Part shown: one piece after another, positions 6,278 to 11,997 of the stretch
How positions within the stretch are numbered: the stretch's first letter is position 1
Layout: every line of letters begins with the position of its first letter
Assembly: GCA_020029455.1 (NCBI GenBank)
Contig: JAIBJH010000062.1
Coordinates: 1 to 12,139 of the forward strand
Length of the DNA: 12,139 nt
Direction of reading: 5' to 3'
From: Hyphomicrobiales bacterium
GTDB taxonomy: Bacteria > Pseudomonadota > Alphaproteobacteria > Rhizobiales > Aestuariivirgaceae
Notes under the pieces: generated by a model
What the model was told of the DNA's origin: nothing
Seen by the model: only the letters and a program-made list of their open reading frames with translations
Database searches by the model: none
Position numbers and translations under genes: made by a program

Positions 6278-7276
6278 TTAGCTGCAGTTGGCGATGTCCG
6301 CCCTGGCCTTGGCGGCCCGCAGCATGGCCTTGACCTCAAAGCGCGGATAGGAAGATATGGCGGCCCTGTGTCTGACAACGATCGTGGCATAGAGCCGCTT
6401 CATTTCCTCATAACTCATGGAGCGGCATTTGAGCTCAATGTAATAGCGCTGCGCCAGGCCGCCATATTGCAAGAGACCTGTATAATCCTGCGCCTCCTCC
6501 AGAAATGGATCCGATTTGGTCTTTTGAGGTGCTGCCGCCTTGGCCACATCGGCGTTCTTCTTCTGCACGATTTTACTTAGCTGCGCCGGCTTGATCTGTG
6601 GCCGTGGCACAGGCTTGGTATCAAGTGCTTTTGGTGCCGATTTGATCTTCGGCTCCGGCACAGGCCTGGTAACGGGTGCTTTTGGCGCTGACTTGATCTT
6701 CGGCTGCGGCACAGGCTTGGTAACTGGTGCTTCTGGTACCAGCTTAACCTTCTGTGGTGGCACAGGCCTGGTAACTGGTCCCTTCGGCTTGGCTTTCCGT
6801 GGTGGCACCAACTGGGCAACGGGTTCCTCCGGTGCCACAGTGGCCTCGGGACGGGCGGCCACAGGTTCCTTGGCATTGCCTGATTGTGGCGTGTGCGAAT
6901 TTTCCACCACGGGCGAGCCGGCTACGCGAGCGAGAGCAAAGGTTGAGACAACAAGCGCCTTGTCATCGTCGCCGCAGGTGCAGGCTTCTGCAGCAGTCTT
7001 GCCATCGGCGAGTGCAGTCTGGGCCTCCTTCAATGATGTCTTCTTGGCAAGCAGAACTTGGGCGCTCAGCAGAAGCTGATAGAGATCGTCACTGTCTGAG
7101 GCGGAGAGCACCTGGCATTTGAGATCAATGGCATAGATCCGCGCCAGCAGCGCCGTTGCCTCAGAGGTCGACAGTGGCCCGTTCTGCGCAGCGGCACCCT
7201 TCGAGGAGACTATGGCAAGCGCCAAAAGGCTTGCCATGAGTGATGGCCACTTGTTGCGCCTCATGATTATGCTCAT
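6278..7276 (-). CDS. Secreted proline-rich protein with duplicated Cys-flanked domain, unknown function
   Basis: I do not recognise this 332-residue protein. A signal peptide spans about residues 1-30 (hydrophobic LMASLLALAIVSS, ending GAAA), so it is probably periplasmic. An N-terminal domain (44-101) and a C-terminal domain (274-331) align without gaps: LARIYAIDLKC against LAQRYYIELKC, a shared LY, and Cys54-Cys101 against Cys284-Cys331, both 47 apart. I count 14 identities in 58. Between them lies a Pro/Lys/Ala-rich linker with four 17-residue repeats of the type PVTKPVPxPKIKSAPKA. Such a linker could span or bind peptidoglycan. The ATG at 7276 has only a weak purine-rich AAGAAAAAA upstream; Met5 has no better site. 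The gene is transcribed away from an extensin-like gene, and the promoter region between them is duplicated. The next gene downstream is ldtR, which places it in an envelope-related neighbourhood. Function is unknown. Confidence 0.8.
   Translation of the reverse strand: MSIIMRRNKWPSLMASLLALAIVSSKGAAAQNGPLSTSEATALLARIYAIDLKCQVLSASDSDDLYQLLLSAQVLLAKKTSLKEAQTALADGKTAAEACTCGDDDKALVVSTFALARVAGSPVVENSHTPQSGNAKEPVAARPEATVAPEEPVAQLVPPRKAKPKGPVTRPVPPQKVKLVPEAPVTKPVPQPKIKSAPKAPVTRPVPEPKIKSAPKALDTKPVPRPQIKPAQLSKIVQKKNADVAKAAAPQKTKSDPFLEEAQDYTGLLQYGGLAQRYYIELKCRSMSYEEMKRLYATIVVRHRAAISSYPRFEVKAMLRAAKARADIANCS
6575..6778 (-). repeat. Four tandem 51-bp in-frame repeats (17-residue proline-rich units)
   Basis: Residues 167-183, 184-200, 201-217 and 218-234 of the secreted protein are four units with consensus PVTKPVPxPKIKSAPKA. 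Units 2 and 3 are nearly identical and units 1 and 4 are diverged. A degenerate fifth unit (PVAQLVPPRKAKPKG, 152-166) precedes them. The DNA shows the same 51-base period. Confidence 0.9.
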
Positions 7277-7296
7277 TTTTTCTTATTTGTATGACA

Positions 7297-7326
7297 AATC
7301 TAATTCAGTTTTCTCGCGCAGGGCAA
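7297..7326 (-). promoter_or_regulatory. Candidate promoter of the proline-rich protein gene
   Basis: On the minus strand a TTGCCC -35-like box (7321-7326) and a TAGATT -10-like box (7297-7302) are 18 bases apart, just upstream of the ATG at 7276. The -35 box is the left arm of the hairpin at 7321-7352. The match is moderate and the implied leader is short (about 14 bases). Confidence 0.4.
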
Positions 7327-7352
7327 TTGCCGGAAATAGCGGCAGATTGCCC
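7321..7352. promoter_or_regulatory. Strong hairpin or operator in the divergent promoter
   Basis: GGGCAATTGCCG (7321-7332) pairs with CGGCA and ATTGCCC (7340-7352) to give 12 base pairs with a single bulged G and a 7-base loop. It covers the -35 box of the left gene and a TTGCCC on the plus strand. A weaker version persists in the second duplicate unit (about 8 of 11 arm positions, around 7563-7595). Confidence 0.6.
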
Positions 7353-7380
7353 TATTGCGGGTGGGTGGGGATATAAAGCT

Positions 7381-7524
7381 ATGATCTTGCGCCCCAATTC
7401 CTCCACTGTTGTGCTCGTTCTGTGCGCGAGCGCGAAGGACATTCCAGGGCTAGCCATCAGTGGTGGCCGCATGGTGCTCTTTATCTTGGGCATTTCATGC
7501 ACTTACAGACAAAAAGTAACTTAA
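7381..7524 (+). pseudogene. Relic copy of the extensin-like gene start (signal peptide part only)
   Basis: The 47-codon frame starts M-x-LR ... VVLVLC ... AKDIP, like the extensin-like gene at 7623 (M-x-LR ... VVLMLC ... AKDIP). I count 30 of 51 identical bases, then 14 of 14 at the AKDIP codons, with two codons missing. After codon 24 the likeness stops, because the frame runs into the copy of the left gene start. It has no good ribosome site (TAAAG replaces AGGAAG). It is most likely a by-product of the tandem duplication, though a small secreted peptide cannot be excluded. Confidence 0.6.
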
Positions 7525-7622
7525 TGAATTGCGGATACGACGTAATTCATATCAAATACGCGGTCAAATTGCGGCAAAGCGGAGGCATATTGCCCAATTG
7601 CGGGCGTGTAGCATAGGAAGTC

Positions 7623-8357
7623 ATGACGCTGCGATGCTTGGCCTTCTTCGTTGTGCTTATGCTGTGCGGAGGTGCATGGGCGAAGGACATTCCCCGGCCA
7701 GTTCTGAAGCTGCCAAGGCCCAGAGCCGTGCAGGAGAATGCTGCTCCCAGCTTTCCAAAGGAGATTGGCGGCTGGTCCGGAGCTGAAGTTGCTGCAGAGC
7801 GGAGGCGCTGTGCAAAGCTGCTGAAGGGCCTCGACATCACCTACAAACCTCTGGCGCCCATCGGGTCATCTGGCGGATGTGGAGCTGCGGCGCCCATTCT
7901 CATCTCGGCCATTCGCGGCACAGCCGTCGATCCTCCCGCGGAAGCTACTTGCGAGCTGGCCGAAGCGTTGCATGGCTGGGTGACATCATCATTACAGCCC
8001 GCTGCCCGCGCGGAACTCAAGAAGGATGTCACGGTGATTTCCAACGCCTCGGCCTATGTGTGCCGCCGGCGCAATGGGCAAGGTTCCGGCAAACTCAGCG
8101 AGCATGCCAAAGCCAATGCGCTCGACATGGCGTGGCTGCGCTTTTCCGATGGCAGTTCCACCACCATCAAGGGCGACTGGTCGGGAATTCTGGGCGCATT
8201 GGGAATTTCCGCCAAGTCAGCGTTCCTCACCCGCATCCGGCGCGATGCCTGTGTGCGGTTTACGACTGTGCTGGGACCGGGATCCGACAGCTTCCACAAG
8301 GACCACTTCCATGTGGACATGGCGAGGCGCAAAAATGGTTACCGGATCTGCCAGTAA
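7623..8357 (+). CDS. Extensin-like C-terminal domain secreted protein
   Basis: This 244-residue protein has a signal peptide (1-20, ending GGAWA) and a short Pro-rich spacer (24-45). The rest resembles the bacterial extensin-like family (Extensin_2): YKPLAPIGSSGGCGAAAP (74-91), TCELAEALHGWV (109-120), SAYVCRRRNG (143-152), LSEHAKANALDMA (158-170) and VLGPGSDSFHKDHFHVD (216-232). SEHxxxNALD and HKDHFHVD resemble the metal-ligand pattern of M15/VanY-type peptidases (candidates His161, Asp168 and His228 or His230). A cell-wall peptidase-like role is therefore possible, but it is not shown. The mature part has six Cys (63, 86, 110, 147, 210, 243), fitting periplasmic disulfides. The ATG at 7623 follows AGGAAG by only 2 bases. 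Upstream is the second unit of the duplicated promoter region. hemB follows 54 bases later on the same strand and could be co-transcribed. Confidence 0.85.
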   Translation: MTLRCLAFFVVLMLCGGAWAKDIPRPVLKLPRPRAVQENAAPSFPKEIGGWSGAEVAAERRRCAKLLKGLDITYKPLAPIGSSGGCGAAAPILISAIRGTAVDPPAEATCELAEALHGWVTSSLQPAARAELKKDVTVISNASAYVCRRRNGQGSGKLSEHAKANALDMAWLRFSDGSSTTIKGDWSGILGALGISAKSAFLTRIRRDACVRFTTVLGPGSDSFHKDHFHVDMARRKNGYRICQ

Positions 8358-8411
8358 GCCTGTGAAGAGCTTGCCATTCTCTTGTCAGCTTCAGCCTGAT
8401 AAGGATGAATT

Positions 8412-9404
8412 ATGACGCCGAAATTTCCCTCAACCCGCATGCGCCGCAACCGCAAGAGCGCCTGGTCGCGGGCGCTGGTGGCCGAGCATGTGCTGACGGC
8501 CTCCGATCTCATCTGGCCGCTCTTCATCATTGAAGGCAAAGGCCAGCAGGAGCCTGTCGCCTCAATGCCCGGTGTGGTGCGGCAATCGGTTGATGTTGCG
8601 GTGGAGCGGGCGCGGGAAGCGGCGCAGCTTGGCATTCCGGCTATCGCTCTTTTTCCCAACACCGATGCAGCCAAGCGCACGCCTGAAGGGGATGAGGCGC
8701 TGAGCCCAGACAATCTGGTGTGCCGTGCAGTGCGTGCCATCAAGAAGGCGGTGCCGGAGATTGGCATCATGTGCGATGTGGCGCTCGATCCTTACACATC
8801 GCATGGCCATGACGGGCTGTTGCGCAACGGCCGCATTGTGAATGACGAGTCAGTTGATGTGCTGGTGAAGCAAGCGCTGGTGCAGGCGGAGGCTGGCTGC
8901 GATATCATCGCGCCATCGGACATGATGGATGGGCGCGTCGGCGCCATTAGGCGAGCATTGGAAGCCAAGGGTTTCCAAGATGTGCAGATCATGGCTTATG
9001 CAGCGAAATATGCTTCCGGTTTCTATGGACCGTTCCGCGAGGCGGTAGGTTCCGGCGCCACGCTGACGGGCGACAAGAAGACATATCAGATGGACCCAGC
9101 AAACAGTGACGAGGCAATGCGCGAGGTGGCGCTCGATATTGCCGAGGGTGCCGACATGGTGATGGTGAAACCCGGCATGCCCTATCTCGACATTGTCTCG
9201 CGGGTGAAGCGCGAATTCGGCGTGCCAACTTTCGCCTATCAGGTGTCGGGCGAATACGCGATGATCATGGCCGCCTGCCAGAATGGCTGGCTTGATCCTG
9301 CAAAAGTCATCACCGAGTCACTCATGTCGTTCAAGCGCGCAGGCGCTGATGGCGTTCTCACCTATTTCGCGCTTGATGTGGCGAAGGGGATGAAGAGTAA
9401 CTGA
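8412..9404 (+). CDS. hemB: Delta-aminolevulinic acid dehydratase (porphobilinogen synthase)
   Basis: HemB condenses two 5-aminolevulinate molecules into porphobilinogen, the step after HemA. It is 330 residues, full length. Family motifs are RMRRNRKSAWSRALVAE (9-25), LFIIEG, SMPGV, ALFPNTDAAKR, AYAAKYASGFYGPFR with Lys199, and MVKPGMPYLD with the Schiff-base Lys253. The metal site reads MCDVALDPYTSHGHDG (120-135). The three Cys ligands of zinc-type enzymes are replaced by Ala124, Asp126 and Asp134, so this is the Cys-poor, magnesium-type enzyme known from Bradyrhizobium and Pseudomonas. The start ATG has TAAGGA about 7 bases upstream. The gene ends 29 bases from the convergent dehydrogenase gene, with no evident terminator between. 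hemA lies in the same window about 5 kb away on the other strand. Confidence 0.97.
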   Translation: MTPKFPSTRMRRNRKSAWSRALVAEHVLTASDLIWPLFIIEGKGQQEPVASMPGVVRQSVDVAVERAREAAQLGIPAIALFPNTDAAKRTPEGDEALSPDNLVCRAVRAIKKAVPEIGIMCDVALDPYTSHGHDGLLRNGRIVNDESVDVLVKQALVQAEAGCDIIAPSDMMDGRVGAIRRALEAKGFQDVQIMAYAAKYASGFYGPFREAVGSGATLTGDKKTYQMDPANSDEAMREVALDIAEGADMVMVKPGMPYLDIVSRVKREFGVPTFAYQVSGEYAMIMAACQNGWLDPAKVITESLMSFKRAGADGVLTYFALDVAKGMKSN

Positions 9405-9433
9405 GATTGTCCCACAGGGTGAGGCAATAGAGG

Positions 9434-10309
9434 TTATTTCGTCTTCGGAAACCGGGCAATCAGGCTCGATGTGTCCCAGCGGTTGCCGCCGATGGCTTGC
9501 ACCTCGGAATAGAACTGATCGACAAGCGCGGTGAGCGGCAGGTGCGCCTTGTTGCGGCTGGCTTCTGCAAGGCAGATGCCCAAATCCTTGCGCATCCAGT
9601 CCACCGCGAAACCGAAATCGAATTTTCCGGCAATCATGGTCTTGTGGCGGTTCTCCATCTGCCATGAACCTGCCGCACCCTTTGAGATCACCTCGATCAC
9701 CTTTTCCATGTCGAGGCCCGCTTTCATGCCGAACTGGATGCACTCAGCAAGGCCCTGCACTACGCCCGCAATGGCAATCTGGTTGCACATCTTGGCAAGC
9801 TGGCCCGCGCCGGGCCCACCCAGAAGTTTGCACATGCGGGCATAGGACATAATCAGCGGTTCCGCCTTGGTGTAGTCGGCGTCATCGCCGCCGCACATCA
9901 CAGTGAGCACACCATTCTCCGCGCCCGCCTGCCCGCCTGACACGGGTGCATCGACAAAGCCGATGCCTTTTTCTTTTGCATTAGCGTGAAGCTCGCGCGC
10001 CACATCGGCAGAGGCCGTCGTGTGATCAACGAAAATGCTTCCCTTTTTCATGGCGGAGAATGCGCCGCCGGCGCCGATCGTAATCTGGCGCAGGTCATCG
10101 TCATTGCCCACGCAAGCGAAGACAAAATCAGCCTCTTTCACTGCTTCCGCAGGTGTGGGCTTGTGTGCGCCTTTGTGTTTACCCACCCAATCGGCAGATT
10201 TCGCCGCGGTGCGGTTATAAACCGTGACGGATGCGTCCGACTTTGCCGCCAGATGCCCTGCCATAGGAAAACCCATTACACCCAATCCCAGCCACGCTGT
10301 TTTTGTCAT
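9434..10309 (-). CDS. NAD(P)-dependent beta-hydroxyacid dehydrogenase (3-hydroxyisobutyrate dehydrogenase-like)
   Basis: A 291-residue cytoplasmic oxidoreductase of the beta-hydroxyacid dehydrogenase family. The N-terminal Rossmann motif is GLGVMGFPMAGHL (8-20). YNRT (31-34), with Arg33 after the second strand, suggests NADP preference. The substrate loop is DAPVSGGQAGAENG (120-133). The catalytic lysine is Lys173 in GPGAGQLAKMCNQ. The C-terminal part includes the conserved KDLGICLAEA (241-250). Candidate substrates in this family are 3-hydroxyisobutyrate, tartronate semialdehyde (2-hydroxy-3-oxopropionate) and glyoxylate or succinic semialdehyde; sequence alone does not decide. The ATG at 10309 has an ideal AGGAG 7 bases upstream. 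The gene is convergent with hemB and divergent from bpt, so it is probably a single-gene unit. Confidence 0.9.
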   Translation of the reverse strand: MTKTAWLGLGVMGFPMAGHLAAKSDASVTVYNRTAAKSADWVGKHKGAHKPTPAEAVKEADFVFACVGNDDDLRQITIGAGGAFSAMKKGSIFVDHTTASADVARELHANAKEKGIGFVDAPVSGGQAGAENGVLTVMCGGDDADYTKAEPLIMSYARMCKLLGGPGAGQLAKMCNQIAIAGVVQGLAECIQFGMKAGLDMEKVIEVISKGAAGSWQMENRHKTMIAGKFDFGFAVDWMRKDLGICLAEASRNKAHLPLTALVDQFYSEVQAIGGNRWDTSSLIARFPKTK

Positions 10310-10366
10310 TTCACAACTCCTGTGGGGCAGGTCTTAGGCGACGGGCGATCGCATTTCCAGAGAGGC

Positions 10367-10395
10367 TTGCGGCGCGCCCCGCAACACCCGATAAT
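10367..10395 (+). promoter_or_regulatory. Predicted bpt promoter, implying a leaderless transcript
   Basis: TTGCGG (10367-10372), a 17-base spacer and GATAAT (10390-10395) form a good sigma70-type promoter. The bpt ATG is at 10403, so transcription would begin at or within a base or two of the start codon. This fits the lack of a ribosome binding site before that ATG. Confidence 0.6.
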
Positions 10396-10402
10396 CCCCA
10401 CA

Positions 10403-11134
10403 ATGAGCATTGAACGCCGAAATTTTCCGCAGTTCTTCATCACTGCCTCGAGCCCCTGTCCCTATCTGCCGGGGCGGCACGAGCGGAAGGTGTTCACGCA
10501 CCTTGTCGGCCCCGATGCGCGGCACCTCAATACGCAACTCTCGCAAGGCGGTTTCCGCCGCAGCCAGAACATTGCCTATCGCCCGGCCTGCGACCGCTGT
10601 TCGGCCTGTGTGTCGGTACGGGTGCCGGTCAAATCCTTCGACTGGAGCCGCAGCTTCCGGCGGGTGCTCAAGGCCAATGAGGATGTGGCCGCGGAGTTGA
10701 AACCGGCCAAGGCGACAAGCGAGCAATATTCCCTCTTCCGCACCTACATAGACCACCGCCATGGCGAAGGCGGGATGGCCGACATGACGGTTCTCGATTT
10801 TGCCGCCATGGTGGATGACACGCTGGTTGACAGCCGCATTGTCGAATACCGCGTGCCGACGGAATATGCTCCCAATGGTGAACTCATCGCCGCAGTGCTG
10901 ATCGATCTCCTCGGCGACGGGCTTTCGATGATCTACAGTTTTTACGATCCCGAACTCACTGCCCGGAGCCTCGGAACTTTCATCATCCTCGATACGATCC
11001 GCCGCGCGGAGCGCATGGGGCTTCCTTACGCCTATCTGGGCTTCTGGGTGAACGGCTCACCAAAAATGACCTACAAGGCGCGCTTCCTGCCCCAGGAGCG
11101 CCTGGGCCCTGAGGGCTGGCAGCTGGTGCGGTAG
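10403..11134 (+). CDS. bpt: Aspartate/glutamate leucyltransferase (bacterial Bpt)
   Basis: Bpt transfers leucine from Leu-tRNA to proteins with N-terminal Asp or Glu, marking them for ClpS/ClpAP degradation (bacterial N-end rule). The protein is 243 residues. Family blocks are SSPCPYLPGRHERKVFTHL (16-34), GGFRRSQNIAYRPACDRCSAC (49-69) with the Cys-rich DRCSACVSVRVPV, and a GNAT-like C-terminal half with YSFYDPELTARSLGTF and LGFWVNGSPKMTYKARF. The frame stays open far upstream to 9986, but that stretch is antisense to the dehydrogenase gene. The ATG at 10403 places the N-terminus where the family begins, and no other Met lies close by. No ribosome site precedes it, and the promoter sits right next to it. 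The hemB-bpt neighbourhood is seen in rhizobia, with an inserted gene here. Confidence 0.95.
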   Translation: MSIERRNFPQFFITASSPCPYLPGRHERKVFTHLVGPDARHLNTQLSQGGFRRSQNIAYRPACDRCSACVSVRVPVKSFDWSRSFRRVLKANEDVAAELKPAKATSEQYSLFRTYIDHRHGEGGMADMTVLDFAAMVDDTLVDSRIVEYRVPTEYAPNGELIAAVLIDLLGDGLSMIYSFYDPELTARSLGTFIILDTIRRAERMGLPYAYLGFWVNGSPKMTYKARFLPQERLGPEGWQLVR

Positions 11135-11155
11135 ACCCGCCCCTCGGGACGCCGT

Positions 11156-11194
11156 CATGCTTCGAGGGCGCTTACGCGCCATCTCGGGGTGAGG
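11156..11194. repeat. Palindromic intergenic element (REP-like)
   Basis: CTTCGAG ... GGCGC, a TTAC loop, GCGCC ... CTCGGGGTGAG forms a long imperfect hairpin 21 bases after bpt. The core stem GGCGC/GCGCC is perfect and the outer arms pair with G-T wobbles. The pattern resembles the CTTCGAG-n-CTCAGGATGAG palindromes scattered between genes in many Rhizobiales genomes. It may also act as the bpt transcription end. Confidence 0.55.
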
Positions 11195-11203
11195 GATTCG
11201 GCA

Positions 11204-11236
11204 GTTAACCTTGCCGCCCTTTTTGCTAAGGTTAAC
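11204..11236. promoter_or_regulatory. Perfect 9-bp inverted repeat GTTAACCTT/AAGGTTAAC
   Basis: GTTAACCTT (11204-11212) and AAGGTTAAC (11228-11236) are exact reverse complements with a 15-base centre that contains TTTTT. The element is about 60 bases upstream of the gene at 11299. It may be an operator or a weak terminator. A similar half, GCTAAGGTTTACC, occurs near 6218-6230 after another gene. No clear -35/-10 pair for the 11299 gene was found. Confidence 0.5.
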
Positions 11237-11298
11237 AAAACGTTGCGATAGAACCTTTAATTCATCATGTTATCACTACCGTCAGTGAAGTTTGCGTG

Positions 11299-11997
11299 AT
11301 GAAAAAAGCAGGTCTTTCCCGTCCCCTTGATGCTGCCCTGGCGGCGGCAAAACTGGACAGCGAGTTGAAGGCGCTGGGCCTGACCGCCCACGCCTCCAGC
11401 GATATGCCTGTCTTCAATGAAGCCAAGCTCAAGCTGCGCGGTGTGCTGCCCTCGCCCATGCATGATCACTCCGTATGCATGTTCGGAGATGAGCGCGCCA
11501 TGTGGATGTATCTCACTGACGAGAAAGGCGCGATGGTGGGCCTGCAGGCCTTCCGCTTCGATGAGATCGACACGACGCTTGCCGATTGGTGCGTGACCTA
11601 CATGGTGGGTGTCTATATGCGCCGCCAGGAACTGATGGTGCCGAGCCACCAGCAGCCGCCGCTCGGTTCCTATTCGAACCGGCTCACCGGCAAGCTGGTC
11701 TATCATGGTGAAATCTGGATCGACAAACAGATCAAGAACCGCAAGGTGTTCGAGCATTTCGTAAAGCTCGGCCTTGTGCTGACATTGATCAAATGGCAGC
11801 CCGATGAAGTTTGGGGTCTTGCTACAGAGCAAATGGCAACGCATGGGCATTTCACCCGCGATGGCTATAACGTGCCGGAGCGCGGCTTCCTGCGTCAAAG
11901 GCGAAGGCAGAGAAGGCCAGTAACTCGCGCGGAATTCGCAGTCTCCCGTCATCCCGGCGAAAGCCTCGATGACGATTTGAGGCTCAAAGCAACCTGA
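11299..11997 (+). CDS. Unknown protein with weak GNAT-like motif and element-derived tail
   Basis: I do not recognise this 232-residue cytoplasmic protein (no signal peptide or membrane segment). Residues about 65-200 are well formed: MWMYLTDEKGAMVGLQAFRF, then GEIWIDKQIKNRKVFEHF and LGLVLTLIKWQPDEVWGLA. The IDKQIKNRKVFEHFVKL stretch lines up loosely with acetyltransferase motif A (VDPxYRGRGIGxxLL), but the loop glycines are missing, so any CoA binding is doubtful. The frame opens with GTG at 11296 followed by ATG at 11299. I use the ATG; the ribosome site is weak (GAAG about 8 bases upstream). The last 35 or so residues are Arg-rich and unlike a folded domain, and they are partly encoded by the hairpin at 11947-11974. 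The end overlaps the convergent gene by 14 bases. The true family C-terminus is probably near FLRQRRR. Confidence 0.7.
   Translation: MKKAGLSRPLDAALAAAKLDSELKALGLTAHASSDMPVFNEAKLKLRGVLPSPMHDHSVCMFGDERAMWMYLTDEKGAMVGLQAFRFDEIDTTLADWCVTYMVGVYMRRQELMVPSHQQPPLGSYSNRLTGKLVYHGEIWIDKQIKNRKVFEHFVKLGLVLTLIKWQPDEVWGLATEQMATHGHFTRDGYNVPERGFLRQRRRQRRPVTRAEFAVSRHPGESLDDDLRLKAT
11947..11974. repeat. Palindromic element inside the 3' end of a coding region
   Basis: CGTCATC (11947-11953) and GATGACG (11968-11974) are perfect inverted arms, with an inner GGC/GCC stem closed by a GAAA loop. The sequence CGTCATCCCGGCGAAAGCC is typical of abundant alphaproteobacterial intergenic repeats. Here it lies within the last codons of the plus-strand gene (SRHPGESLDDD) and just past the stop of the minus-strand gene, and may serve as a shared transcription end. 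Confidence 0.65.

Larger units (their letters stand above)
7229..7693. repeat. Diverged tandem duplication of a divergent promoter region
   Basis: Unit 1 (about 7229-7445) and unit 2 (about 7449-7693) are imperfect direct copies. At the left edge, 7229-7264 matches 7449-7484 at 27 of 36 bases (start of the minus-strand gene). In the middle, 7346-7363 matches 7589-7606 at 16 of 18 (ATTGCCC-n-ATTGCGGG). At the right edge, GCGAAGGACATTCC is identical at 7432-7445 and 7680-7693 (start of the plus-strand gene). The offset grows from 220 to 248 bases because of small indels. The intact left gene uses unit 1 and the intact right gene uses unit 2. This region, which has no intact gene from 7277 to 7622, is fully accounted for by the duplication. 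Confidence 0.8.

Noticed and set aside
6575..6778. Regular 51-base repeats considered as a CRISPR array
   Set aside because: They are in-frame coding repeats with no separate spacers and no cas genes nearby.
9986..10402. Upstream extension of the bpt frame by 139 codons
   Set aside because: It is antisense to the dehydrogenase gene. The Bpt family N-terminus begins at the ATG at 10403, and the promoter lies directly before it.
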